Positions 30,570-39,719 of a DNA stretch of 60,000 nucleotides are shown here, one piece after another. Positions within the stretch are counted from its first letter, which is position 1, and each line of letters opens with the position of its first letter. The notes below the pieces were generated by a model. The model searched no databases. It was not told the DNA's origin and worked only from the letters and a program-made list of their open reading frames with translations. Location of the stretch: the NCBI RefSeq assembly GCF_029227915.1, contig NC_079888.1:4787001-4847000 (forward strand), read 5' to 3'. Origin of the DNA: Hydractinia symbiolongicarpus. Its lineage: Eukaryota; Cnidaria; Hydrozoa; Anthoathecata; Hydractiniidae. The translations under genes and the position numbers were made by a program.

Positions 30570-31886
30570 TTAATATAGTACATCCATAATTTCACCGTTT
30601 TGAATATTTAATTGAGCATCCATGATTAGATATATGTAGGCGTTTAAGGATCCCGCTGCCTCGGCCGTCTTTTCAACTTGCAGTGTGATGCCCTCGCTCG
30701 CATTTTCAATCCGTCGACCGGTCCCGTGCAGTGAGTTTTCATCTATGGTTCTGAAATCCAGCCATAGAGCATATTTTGTAGTTAGGTAGTCGGAGACTTT
30801 CACATCATGTAATTGCAAATGTTTTTGTATTTCACCGGCATTGCCATCCCTTTGCTTGCCCTCCGCAAAATACTTGCAAATTTCACCATAATGCTCAAAC
30901 GGTTGCATTCCCTGAGCGAAAAGTTGGTTAGGCTTACCCTCAACTATGGCGGATACCTTTTTGATCTTAGGATTGTAGAACCTACCTGTATCTCGTTTGT
31001 AAGCTTTCTCTTCCTCAAACAGAACCAATATACCCTTCAGAGACTTGCAAGGTGTATTGAATGACCAATTCCACGTTGTGTCCGACTTATCCACCCTAAT
31101 TTGTCTATGTCTCAGAAATCTGTCATAAAGTACAGCCATGTTTTCGTATTCATTTGAGATGAATCTGGCAAGTGTCGGTTGTGTCACAATCTCATATTCC
31201 AGAGATATGTTGGAGATTTTGTATTTAGCATCCGGTGCCGGTGCCGCGGAACCCGAAGGTTTGGTAGGTGTTGATAATACTACCCTATCGTAATTGTTGA
31301 ATGTTATCTCATAACACAGCCTATTACCTAATCCGGCCTGATAATATGGAATCGTGCTATCCAACATTTCAAAATCTAGTGGTATGGTGAACTTGTTTTT
31401 GTATGCATCATAAATGGCTTTGTCCGTGACCTCCGATGTATCTTTATCCGCGGCTCCAACTCTCAGTTTCATGCAATTTTCCGTGCACCCATCATCGGAT
31501 ATGATACCCTGTCTGATTGAGTTTCCCCTCTCATGCTTTGTCAGCCATAAATCTCTGTAGCATCCGAAAAGATCAAAGTCATCAATGCTCAGAATCTCGG
31601 TACCCTCAAACTTGATAGCCAGCTTTTTAACAATTGCCCTCCCGATGTTAGAGACCAATGTTCTCTTCGTGTCGGCTTTTGACTCGAGATCAATGTCGAA
31701 ACTTAGTTTCGAAGTACCCGGAACAATGACATCATCGTTACCTAAATTAGGGAACCTAATCAGGAGTAACTGGTTCTGATCAATCTCACTTGGGTTGTGA
31801 GTGACAATTACTTTTTGATGCGTTCCTTTTACACCATGTGCGATTCTAAGTGAACGTTCTGGGTTTAACTTTTTCCCGTATTCCAT
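30570..31886 (-). CDS. MCP: Major capsid protein (double jelly-roll type)
   Basis: 438 aa, alpha-poor and rich in beta-type segments. It resembles the Polinton major capsid (PY-type) proteins that were assigned a double jelly-roll fold in published work. Recognisable parts are LIRFPNLGNDDVIVPGT, the VKKLAIKFEG segment and the FDLFGCYRDLWL stretch. It lies directly before the packaging ATPase and after the minor capsid gene, the usual order. It is intact. The fold itself cannot be seen from sequence alone. Confidence 0.82.
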   Translation of the reverse strand: MEYGKKLNPERSLRIAHGVKGTHQKVIVTHNPSEIDQNQLLLIRFPNLGNDDVIVPGTSKLSFDIDLESKADTKRTLVSNIGRAIVKKLAIKFEGTEILSIDDFDLFGCYRDLWLTKHERGNSIRQGIISDDGCTENCMKLRVGAADKDTSEVTDKAIYDAYKNKFTIPLDFEMLDSTIPYYQAGLGNRLCYEITFNNYDRVVLSTPTKPSGSAAPAPDAKYKISNISLEYEIVTQPTLARFISNEYENMAVLYDRFLRHRQIRVDKSDTTWNWSFNTPCKSLKGILVLFEEEKAYKRDTGRFYNPKIKKVSAIVEGKPNQLFAQGMQPFEHYGEICKYFAEGKQRDGNAGEIQKHLQLHDVKVSDYLTTKYALWLDFRTIDENSLHGTGRRIENASEGITLQVEKTAEAAGSLNAYIYLIMDAQLNIQNGEIMDVLY

Positions 31887-32188
31887 GCTATTCCATATTA
31901 CTTTTATTTTATTTTTACTTTAATTCGGTTAATGCTACGTTAGATGTATCATCCGTCCACCGTATCTCTTATGTGGAGGACAACCGTTGTCTTCATACCA
32001 CCCCATAGCACCTTACCATCCTGACCCGTGACTCTCATGGTAAGTGATTGAAGTAAACCTTTCTTTAGTTTCTTATATTGTGGGTTTTTCGGTTCATTAA
32101 ATGTGAAATCACCATACTCGGATATATGATATGTCATCAGGTTGTTGCTATATTCACCATCTTTAAGATTTAATGAATTATCCAATTC

Positions 32189-32719
32189 ATTACAAGCTCG
32201 TGAGCTTGTATTAAAACGCAAATGTGTCCTACAAGAATGGAAATTTTTGCCTCTCTGAGCACCGACACGGGAGTCGTCGTGTGTTCGAATCTTATCTTGG
32301 TAACTATTTTTACTTTTTTTTTCTTTTTTCTTTTTAAAAAAGATAAGACAAGTGTTCAAAACACTTGTTTAACTAACTAGTAAATAAAGGTGTTTCCACC
32401 AAACTTTTTAAAAGTGAATGTAGGCAGAATTAACTGAATTAATGAATTTCGCAAATTTTGGGGTTTGTGGGTTTGTGGTCTTTCTTCTTCCTGTCAGTCG
32501 GTTCACCCAAGACGGACCTATCGAAAATTAAAAGTTCGAGGAATTTTCCGTTCAGGAAGGTCTCACAAATCAATTTTGAAAAATAAGTGTGTAACAAATA
32601 TTATTGCGTATCTGAATAGTAAAATATGTCGTGTCTAACTTCGTAACAAAAATCCCAATTTGATAGACAGCTTTTTGTAAACTTTATTCGCGAGGTTGTT
32701 TGCGTATATCATACGTCTT
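32189..32719. mobile_element. ~530-bp insertion inside the minor capsid gene
   Basis: AT-rich non-coding DNA bounded by a perfect stem (TACAAGCTC-GT-GAGCTTGTA, 32191-32210) on the left and TCTTGTTAA on the right. It contains a box B-like GTTCGAATC (32283-32291), a T-rich run, and a stem AACAAGTGTTTTGAACACTTGT at about 32346-32368 (mirrored halves). A SINE-like or MITE origin is likely. No clean target duplication was found. Confidence 0.6.
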
Positions 32720-33025
32720 GTTAAGATTAAAATGTAGTTCCGTTATACCCCCTAGATTGAATATTTTACCCAACTTAGATTTTATAGCTAGTTGTGTTGA
32801 TTTTACATCACCTCTCACGATTGAATTCAACTCCCTCCCCGTGTAGTGCTGACCCTGTAGTAACCTAACCTTGGTAACTCCATCAACCAAGAGTATATCT
32901 ATTGGATCTGCAACCACATATGTGACATTGTCTGAAAACGTCTCCACGATCGCAACCTCCTTTGTACCATGCGAGTTGTCTATCGGTTGATACAAATAGA
33001 TTTTCTTCTCGCTATTTACGTCCTT

Positions 33026-33055
33026 TATTGTGATATACATTATTGTGATATACAT
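33026..33055. repeat. 15-bp tandem duplication at the minor capsid start
   Basis: ATTGTGATATACATT occurs twice in a row and doubles the first five codons of the minor capsid gene. Confidence 0.85.
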
Positions 33056-33093
33056 TATTATATTAGAGATTGTGAATATATTTAAATCAAAGA
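33056..33093. promoter_or_regulatory. 38-bp divergent promoter interval
   Basis: AT-rich interval between the ATGs of the minor capsid gene (minus) and the 33094 gene (plus). It is so short that the promoters must overlap or lie inside coding sequence. Confidence 0.4.
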
Positions 33094-34298
33094 ATGGATG
33101 ACATTTTCAGATATAACCCGAATGCGACATATAAGCCAAATGGGGGGCTGGATCTTCAAATATTGGGCGCTAGGGATCTATACAAACAGACCATTATTGT
33201 GTCCGAAAGTGGTTCTTTCCCCGCTTCCTTTCCTAATATTTTTACCAATTATGAACTTAGTCAAAACGCGCAACGTATGAGAATTTGGAATGAGCAACCT
33301 TTTAGACTATGGCAAACCCAGCTAAATTTCGCCACTTGGTGCGCTTCAAGTGCCTTGGGGTAAGTTCCGAACACCTTAAGGATGGTAGATCTATGGTCAG
33401 GTCAATATATCGTTTTCATGTGTACTATCACATTAGACGAATCATTAAGCGCCTGCAGACACCTCTACCCTTTGAGAATAGTTTTAATCAATATGATAAT
33501 CCCTATTCAAATGAGGAATTTCTAAAAATCTGTGGCGAGTATGATGTTGATTCCAACCCCATGAAATACAGAGGTCAGTACTTTTTCAGTTCATATCAAA
33601 AAAGGCGTAAAGACTATCCAACTCCCGGGTTGAGTTATTTCACCAACGACTCCATGACGCGGTGGATTGTGGAAAAATCCGATGGATTTACAAAAACGGG
33701 CCTTGTGAAGATCTCTAGCAGTGTTAGGGCCTATGCCTATCTTGTTCTTAGTTCTCAGGCCTCGGCACGCTCCTCCATCCTTGGTAATGATTCAAGCGCT
33801 CTGACCGCTCAAAGGGTTTTTATGAATAACCTTGAGGATATTGTTAACCGTAGGGTTGATATTCAGGAGGACATTAAACGTTATCAGGATACTCTAAACT
33901 ACGCTTCAAGTAAGGTTGATTATTCCGTCGGGCGAGGTATTTATATGATACCCAGTGACATGAATCTCAGAATTAAGACCGGTGTGGTGGGTTACAACAA
34001 CAAGATTTTGATATCTGGTGAAGATCTTACCATTGGTATTAATCGAAAGGTCAATGTTACCGAATCACATAAGATAACTAAAAAGAAGCCGGTAACACCC
34101 GATCATCCTGATATCCATCCTGATCATCCTGATAAACACATTACCGTACACCACGTGGATACTACAGATAAACACATTACGGGTACTACCGGTGTTAGTG
34201 ATACTAGCACTACCGGTGTTAGTACACATGAAGATGAGAAGATCGCTCTTATTTTATCTTTGACAGCAGCATTTGGTATATGGTATGCTTTCCGATAG
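33094..34298 (+). pseudogene. Polinton membrane-anchored virion-type protein, ~400 aa, one frame break
   Basis: The first frame (ATG 33094) runs through WCASSALG to a TAA at 33361-33363. The body continues from VSSEHLKDG in the register that reads one base back. The break falls on the GGGG at 33357-33360, pointing to one lost G. The body has a conserved region (YRFHVYYHIRRIIKRL, about 105-120), an internal helical part, a His/Asp/Thr-rich stalk with repeated TTGVS units, and a C-terminal membrane helix (IALILSLTAAFGIWYAF). I associate the N-terminal half with a widespread Polinton/adintovirus protein of unknown role. Programmed frameshifting is less likely because no classical slippery heptamer is present. 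Confidence 0.72.
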
Positions 34299-34344
34299 AA
34301 TCTATAAAGTGGTATAAAGAGATATAATCGTGAATATAAACACA

Positions 34345-34680
34345 ATGGCTTTTCCAACAGTTGAAGAATTTGAACAAAACATAGAACAAGTTGCTCCAAT
34401 CATAAAGTGGAGAGAGCTACCTGAAAACGAGATTTACCTTGTTAAATACGTGAAAGAGATAGAAATATCGGGACCTGGTGCACTTTCTGAAAAATCTATG
34501 TATGCGGAGGTTCAAGATAGAATAGGAAATAAATATAAGACATGGTTTCCCGCAAGACTTTGTGTTGAATTGAAGGATTATGGTTGGAAGGGTGATGCCT
34601 TTATCAGATCAAATGGTCTCAAACAATCTCAGAATAATCATCAAAATCGATTCTTCAGTTATGACATTATGTGGCGCTAA
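34345..34680 (+). CDS. Small Polinton accessory protein, 111 aa
   Basis: Starts MAFPTVEEFEQN at 34345 after AATATAAACACA. It contains beta-strand-like segments (IYLVKYVKEIEI, YAEVQDRIGN, KYKTWFPARL), a layout compatible with an OB-type single-strand DNA-binding fold. That is inference from pattern only; I cannot name the family. It follows the 33094 gene by 46 bp on the same strand and ends with a stem-loop similar to the integrase one. Confidence 0.65.
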   Translation: MAFPTVEEFEQNIEQVAPIIKWRELPENEIYLVKYVKEIEISGPGALSEKSMYAEVQDRIGNKYKTWFPARLCVELKDYGWKGDAFIRSNGLKQSQNNHQNRFFSYDIMWR

Positions 34681-34699
34681 ACCTTGCAACATTGCAATC

Positions 34700-34724
34700 A
34701 TCTTTACTTGTTTCTGGTAAAGAT
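34700..34724 (+). terminator. Stem-loop ATCTTTAC...GTAAAGAT after the last plus-strand gene
   Basis: An 8-bp stem whose loop (TTGTTTCTG) shares TGTTTCT with the stem-loop after the integrase. It begins 20 nt after the stop codon and 15 bp before the right terminal repeat. Confidence 0.7.
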
Positions 34725-34738
34725 AGACACATATAACC

Positions 34739-34981
34739 ATAATTTATAGGACACAACAGGGGAGGGTGGGGAGGGACCCATGGGACGGGGAGGGGGTGGG
34801 GGATGGAGGGGGTTTTGGACAGATATTATAGAGCATGCTCTATAATTTAACGTAAAGTGGTAAAGTGCTAACGGATTTTATGGACTCTTCTATCGTTGAT
34901 TTAACGGGGATGATCCATAATTTGACGTGGAGTGGCACAACATATCAATCGCTGTGCTAACATCCGCCTTTTCCTATCTCT
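34739..34981 (-). repeat. Right terminal inverted repeat of the Polinton
   Basis: 243 bp, complement of 18828-19070. A G-rich tract with many runs of three to five G lies at 34759-34812. The element ends CCTATCTCT. Confidence 0.95.
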
Positions 34982-34986
34982 TAGAT
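34982..34986. repeat. Right target-site duplication of the Polinton
   Basis: TAGAT, matching 18823-18827. Confidence 0.8.
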
Positions 34987-37290
34987 AACTATTCTCATCC
35001 CCAGAATATTTTAAGATAACCCTCGAAAGTAGTAGGTTTTTATCTCAAAGCACTGTGGAGATAGCAACTAAAAGAAATGTAAACAAATGAAAGTGATATC
35101 AAAATCAGCTGTGTTGTAGGACAACGATGGTGATATATACGAAGAATGGGAATACAGTGCTTAGACAGGATATGCCATAAGCTTCTTCACATCCTCATAC
35201 ACGAGGTCTCTTTGCCTCCTCTGAGCCGTACCCTCATTTTTAAAACGGGACGGCGTTGCCGTCCCTCATATCAAAAAGAGCGAAAAAGTAGTTCGTGGAC
35301 TTTGAGTCTGGTTTTATACATTTTTTTTATTTTTATGAAATTCGATCCTCTGCAATTATATTAATGCATGCTCAACATCATTTTACTTTGCCCGAGGATG
35401 GGAGAAGGATCTCCCGAAACGTAGCCTACTAAACTATCATGTTCAAGAAATGATAAACTTTCCACAGTAATATGGTTTTATACACTTTTGTATGTATATA
35501 TATGTATGTATGTGTGACGACCACGCCGGTGTGAGTTCTCTTTGTGAGTATAGAAGATGCAACAAACCCTGGTATCGAGGTTGCCGTGCCCTAACGGCCA
35601 AAACTATCAAATTATTCAAAAATTATTCAAAAAGATATGAGGTTATTCGCAATAGTTAGGTACTGCTACTCGCAGGGGACCAAAAAATTTGTTCCAGATG
35701 GAAAAAGTTCGAGATAAAGAAAGGAAATACCTTAGGCGGACCACGAAGGAACCGAGACTTTAGTATCCGAGATAGAGAGAAGTTCAAGATGGAGAGTAGT
35801 CGAGATAGAGAGATTCCACTGTGTATATATAGAACAATTCAAATCGTTTAACAGACGAAAGAAGGAAACGTTAAAAGAAGTACTAAGAAAGAGCACACAA
35901 CGAAAATGGTGGTAAACACCCAAAACATACCGTTCCCCAGAACTCTCATTTGCCAATGATATTCTGACGGACCGTCCCGCTCAACTGATCCCGCGATTGA
36001 TTAATTGTGCTATTCCAAAGAATTTGTTTGATTTGTGAAGTTTTGAGGTGTTTATAAACATGTATCAATGAATTGTGTGAGAGTATCGCACACAAACACA
36101 AAATTTCGTCTAAAACTTCATTTAGTCGAAAATTTTTGGACTAATCAGGCCCCATCCTCAGAACTCATCCCTTGTCCCCAGGGTTTCTTGCCGATGTCAG
36201 AGCCGTTGTCGCCGGCCCTAAAAGACAAAAAAGCGGGAAACGAGGTTGCTTTAGCCTAGGTTGACATATATACACGCTTTACTTTTATGAGAACATTTAT
36301 ATAATATAAGATCGTCAGATTTATTCTACAAAAAAACAAGAATAAAACAATAAAAATTCAAATACTTGTTGCCACAAAAAAAAACCAATCCGAAATTTTG
36401 CCATAAAATAAGAACATTCCAGAATGTAGATTCTCTTTCAAACTACTGATAATAGCTTTGCTTTTTATCGTTGGTCTTTCGCACAACGACTGCGAAATAA
36501 TTTATATTTTTTAATTGTTCACAAACACATTAAGATTACAACAGAGAACAAAAAAAATGAAAAAATTATAAATAAAAACCAAATAAGGTTGATTTTTAAA
36601 ATTGTGTTTAACAAAAGGAGTTCGGAAAATTGATTTTGACAAAAGCCCTTCTCTGCCGCATTGCACATTACGTCATGCTATAGATAGTGGGTCTTTCCAG
36701 ATCCCCCGAGTACCATAATGGTAGCAGGATAACACAACAAAGGAGAGGGAGAGGAAGCAACTTCCAATTCAACTTTCGCTATCATTTAGGAACCCAGTAA
36801 TCAAACCTGAGAAAGATTTTTTATTCGATTCTTGACAGTTTTCCTTCAATGCATAAGTAATTATGATGCGAAGCTGTATTTTTTGGTATAAAAAGAGCAA
36901 CTGAACTTTTAACTAAACCATTTTATAGATGACTTGCTATCTTGATAAATTTTTTGTTTTTATTTTTTTGGCAGGCAAAAAAAAGCAATTCAATTGGCTA
37001 ATAATTCTTTTTAGAAGATCTGATTGGTTAAAAGACTATTTGCCTCCTGAAAAAAATGTAAACAGAGCTTATAGCAAGTCATCTATATCCTCTCCCTGAC
37101 TCTGTCCCACTGTTTGAAACTGGTAGCTATGCTTCAGACATCTTTTTTAACAATTATTATGAAGCATTATAAATATGTTAAATGTTTAAACTTCTTTATT
37201 CACTGACAAATTCCTGGCCTGGAGATTTCCTCAGTCAGCTAGCTTGCTCGCTACAATTCTAGCACTAGCTAGCTACAGACAGCAGCTAGG
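34987..37290. other. Intergenic region right of the Polinton
   Basis: No gene was recognised. It holds a small hairpin (GGGACGG-CGTTG-CCGTCCC near 35250), a CTCCCGAAACGTAGCC segment (about 35410) like those near retroelement ends, and a solo pogo-like terminus at 35690-35821. The rest is AT-rich. Confidence 0.4.
35690..35821. mobile_element. Solo end of a pogo-like element
   Basis: Repeated TTCGAGATA/TCGAGATAGAGAG motifs end in GAGATTCCACTG followed by TGTA, the same terminus as the MITE at 15943-16533. No matching left end was found. Confidence 0.5.
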
Positions 37291-37294
37291 GAGT

Positions 37295-37925
37295 TGAGAC
37301 AAAAAAAGGAAACCACTACCAATCTGGGAAACGGTTTCCTATTTGGGAAACATCAAGGTTTCCCATTTAGGCAACCGTTACCCTGCACGTGCGAGAAATA
37401 CAGCAATGGTTTCCCAAACAGGAAACCACCAAAATAAAAAGGAATCTGCGCACAAGCTGGTTAAGAAGCGCATTACAAATGCGTAGTGTATATTCGTACG
37501 CACTTTTGCCCATTTTTGCGTATGTATATGTTCATCCGCTATTCATACGTAAAGTGCTTTAGGGTTAGGGTTAGGGTTAGGATTTCTTTTCCTTTTTTCT
37601 ACGTATGAATAGCGCTACGCACTATTAATACGCACTTTATGTCATATTAAAGTGCGTACGAATATACAGTTCCTTACAAATGTTTACCAATTAGAAAATA
37701 AATTTTTTTCCACAAATTTTTACTGAAGAAAAAAAATTTATCATAGCCTCTTTCCACAATTCCGTAAAATGGTCTTGAGAGTGGGTAATGGTTTCCCAAA
37801 AGGGAAACCCAAATTAAAATCAAAAAAATTAGTTTAGAAAACAGTTTCCGATATGGAAAACCATTTCCCTATATTACATGGGAATTTCCCAATACAACAC
37901 CGGAAACCGTTTCCCTTTTAGTGTC
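37295..37925. mobile_element. Foldback element built of GGTTTCCC/GGGAAACC palindromes
   Basis: About a dozen copies of GGTTTCC or its complement, many as short palindromes (for example GGTTTCCCAAAAGGGAAACC near 37791 and GGAAACCGTTTCCC at the right). The outer GGGAAACGGTTTCC at about 37327 and its exact complement near 37900 act as inverted ends. A 192-bp MITE is nested at 37482-37673. Confidence 0.6.
37482..37673. mobile_element. 192-bp MITE with a TTAGGG array at its centre
   Basis: Flanked by a 9-bp direct repeat TTACAAATG (37473-37481 and 37674-37682). The arms TGTATATTCGTACGCACTTT and CGCTATTCATACGTA are mirrored on the right side. The centre holds almost four TTAGGG units (37559-37581). 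Confidence 0.8.
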
Positions 37926-37999
37926 ATCTCTAGAACTGATAGAGGTACTATTTCGCCATTCTAGCTTTCGTGCCTCAATGCAACGATGACTTTGTTTTA

Positions 38000-38075
38000 C
38001 ATGTGGCGCTGTAGTTTAGTCGTTATGACTCTCATATTTTGTGCAGGAAACCAGGGGTTTGATTCCCTGCAGAGG
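38000..38075 (+). repeat. tRNA-derived SINE head
   Basis: GGCGCTGTAGTTTAGTCGTT (box A-like) and CAGGGGTTTGATTCCCTGC (T-arm with box B-like sequence). The T-arm pairs but the acceptor stem does not, so this is a SINE and not a tRNA gene. Confidence 0.6.
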
Positions 38076-39389
38076 TGATTCAGTATGGGCAATTGAATAT
38101 TAGGCGGATGTTACAAATATCTGATGTAAGAGTCATTTGAGCACCAAAAATCAGTCAGTCTCAAAAATTCGAAAAATTGACTCAACCATCCAGCCACGCG
38201 TCATTAACCACCGATATTTAATGATAATTATGCACCTCGTTTAAATGGAGTTTTCAATTAGCTTTTACAACCCTTTTCGCATTTTTAAACGGAGCACAAT
38301 AATAATGGTGGGTAATAGCTGTGGGGAGACAACAAGCGTACAAATTTTTTTGTCATTCTGGCTTTTCTGACTCAGTATACAAAAAATTTTGATCAAAAAA
38401 TGGGTTTGCTCGGTGACTCTAACACCACTGTGTGAGTAACTATGTGCCATCTGGACTAAACTGGGTAGGTTCCCCAATGACGACATGGTCAAAATCTCTT
38501 TAACAGGTCATAAAAAGTACAATGATTCTAAGCATTTTCTTGATTTGCGTTTAAACTGTCCAAATTTTTTTTGTTCCTTAGTTGGTCCCTGCTGAAATCA
38601 CCAAAATCCTTAACCACATGATCCTATATTTTATAAAGATTAGCATTTCCAGCGTTGGTAAGATTCGCCATGGAAATTGATGGGTTAAAAAAGTAAAAAC
38701 AAGTTAAAATAAAGCAAAAGCTTTTCGGTATACAGTACTGCCCGAATGTAACTTTACATATATGTGATAGTTATCAGCTTTGTGGGAGCTTTCGGTAGCG
38801 TCAGGAATTTCGTTGGTATTGTTGACCTATTGTTAAATACATAAGTATTTTTGCATGTTGAAAATAATAGAGTTCATGTCTTGTTCGCAAAATTTAATTA
38901 GCTCGTCTGAACTGTGTGTGTCCCATTGTTGTATTTAATTGCTATAGTCATCAAGAGATCAGCACAATAAAATAAAATTTGACAAAGATTTAGGTATCTA
39001 CTGTTTTTACCCATTTAACTTAAAAAAAAATAAAAAAAACAATGCACGATAGAAATGCTTTTTTAGATTTCGTTTTAGGATTTTGAGAATGAAGAACGGC
39101 AAAAGAAAAGCCTTTTTAGATTGCGTTTTAAAAGTTTAAGAACGAGAAGCGCTGATAGAAATACTTTTAACGTCTTATGTTTGTTTATTTTTCTAAAATA
39201 ATGGATTTCAATAGCCTTCGTGGTCTTTAAAACTTTTAAACAATCACATGCATGTTACATGTGACAACAAAAGAATTCAAGAAATCTAATTGTTATGACT
39301 CACGCACAACGATAACAATAGAAAGCAATTAAGTTTGTGTGTAAACAAAAGATATGTGAAGGTTCTTTATGTAAAGTACTGGAATCGGG

Positions 39390-39560
39390 ACACCTAACAT
39401 TGTGGATCGCGTATCATGCGCGTCGCGCACGATTCATGATGCTGTCGCGATAGTAAAATTTTTTAGCATTGTGAAGGTCGTGATCCATCGTGGGGTCGAC
39501 TTTCATGATGCATCGTGACATTCGCGATCCATATCGCAACCGTCATGGTACATCTTTAAA
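39390..39560. repeat. Region of repeated CGCGAT/CATGATGC motifs
   Basis: GATCGCG, ATCGTG, CATGATG and complements recur many times. A related GTCACGATAGGATCGCGATAG piece occurs at about 42125. A degenerate simple or inverted repeat of unknown origin. Confidence 0.4.
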
Positions 39561-39719
39561 CATAAAAATCACGTAATTATGGTCATGAGAGAATAGCGCA
39601 ATTAAATATGAATAATTGTTTTTTGTTTTGTTTTTAAATCAAAAATATTTTTGTTGTCGTAAGATTTTTTCTTGTTTAGACTCTAACTTATTTACTTGTT
39701 CTACAGGCCCGCCCGACCC

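Larger units (their letters stand above)
31949..33055 (-). pseudogene. mCP: Minor capsid protein (penton-like), split by an insertion
   Basis: Single jelly-roll type minor capsid protein of Polintons, here in two pieces. The N-terminal piece (33055 to about 32720, about 112 codons, containing YITIKDVNSEKKIYLYQPID) runs into 11 foreign codons and a stop at 32684. The C-terminal piece (about 32188 to 31949, 79 codons, ending MKTTVVLHIRD) has no start of its own apart from one supplied by inserted DNA. The two pieces abut in my recollection of the family. The first 15 coding bases are duplicated (MYITI twice, 33026-33055), so the start may be the second ATG at 33040. The identity is based on remembered family similarity and gene order. 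Confidence 0.75.
18828..34981. mobile_element. Polinton/Maverick DNA transposon, complete but mutated
   Basis: A 16,154-bp element bounded by inverted repeats starting AGAGATAGG and a TAGAT duplication. It encodes type B DNA polymerase, DDE integrase, FtsK/A32-like ATPase and major and minor capsid proteins, plus accessory membrane, coiled-coil and SAP-domain proteins. It is visibly richer in GC than the flanks and its genes lack introns. Four lesions are visible: an in-frame stop in polB, frame breaks at about 26838 and at 33357-33361, and an insertion in the minor capsid gene. No adenain-like protease was found. The open state of the other frames and the near-identical TIR segments suggest a fairly recent insertion. 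Confidence 0.95.

Noticed and set aside
33356-33366. GGGGTAAGT as a splice donor inside a Polinton gene
   Set aside because: Coding similarity seems to resume immediately, and Polinton genes in this element otherwise lack introns.
35400-35440. Hammerhead ribozyme near CCCGAAACGTAGCC
   Set aside because: A GAAAC core-like string is present, but the CTGATGA element and the three stems are not.
37559-37581. Chromosome end or fusion scar
   Set aside because: The TTAGGG run is shorter than four units and sits inside a bounded 192-bp inverted-repeat element with a target duplication.
38000-38075. Functional tRNA gene
   Set aside because: The T-arm is fair but acceptor and anticodon arms do not pair, and no terminator follows at the right place. 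The same holds for 12060-12150 and 17815-17880.
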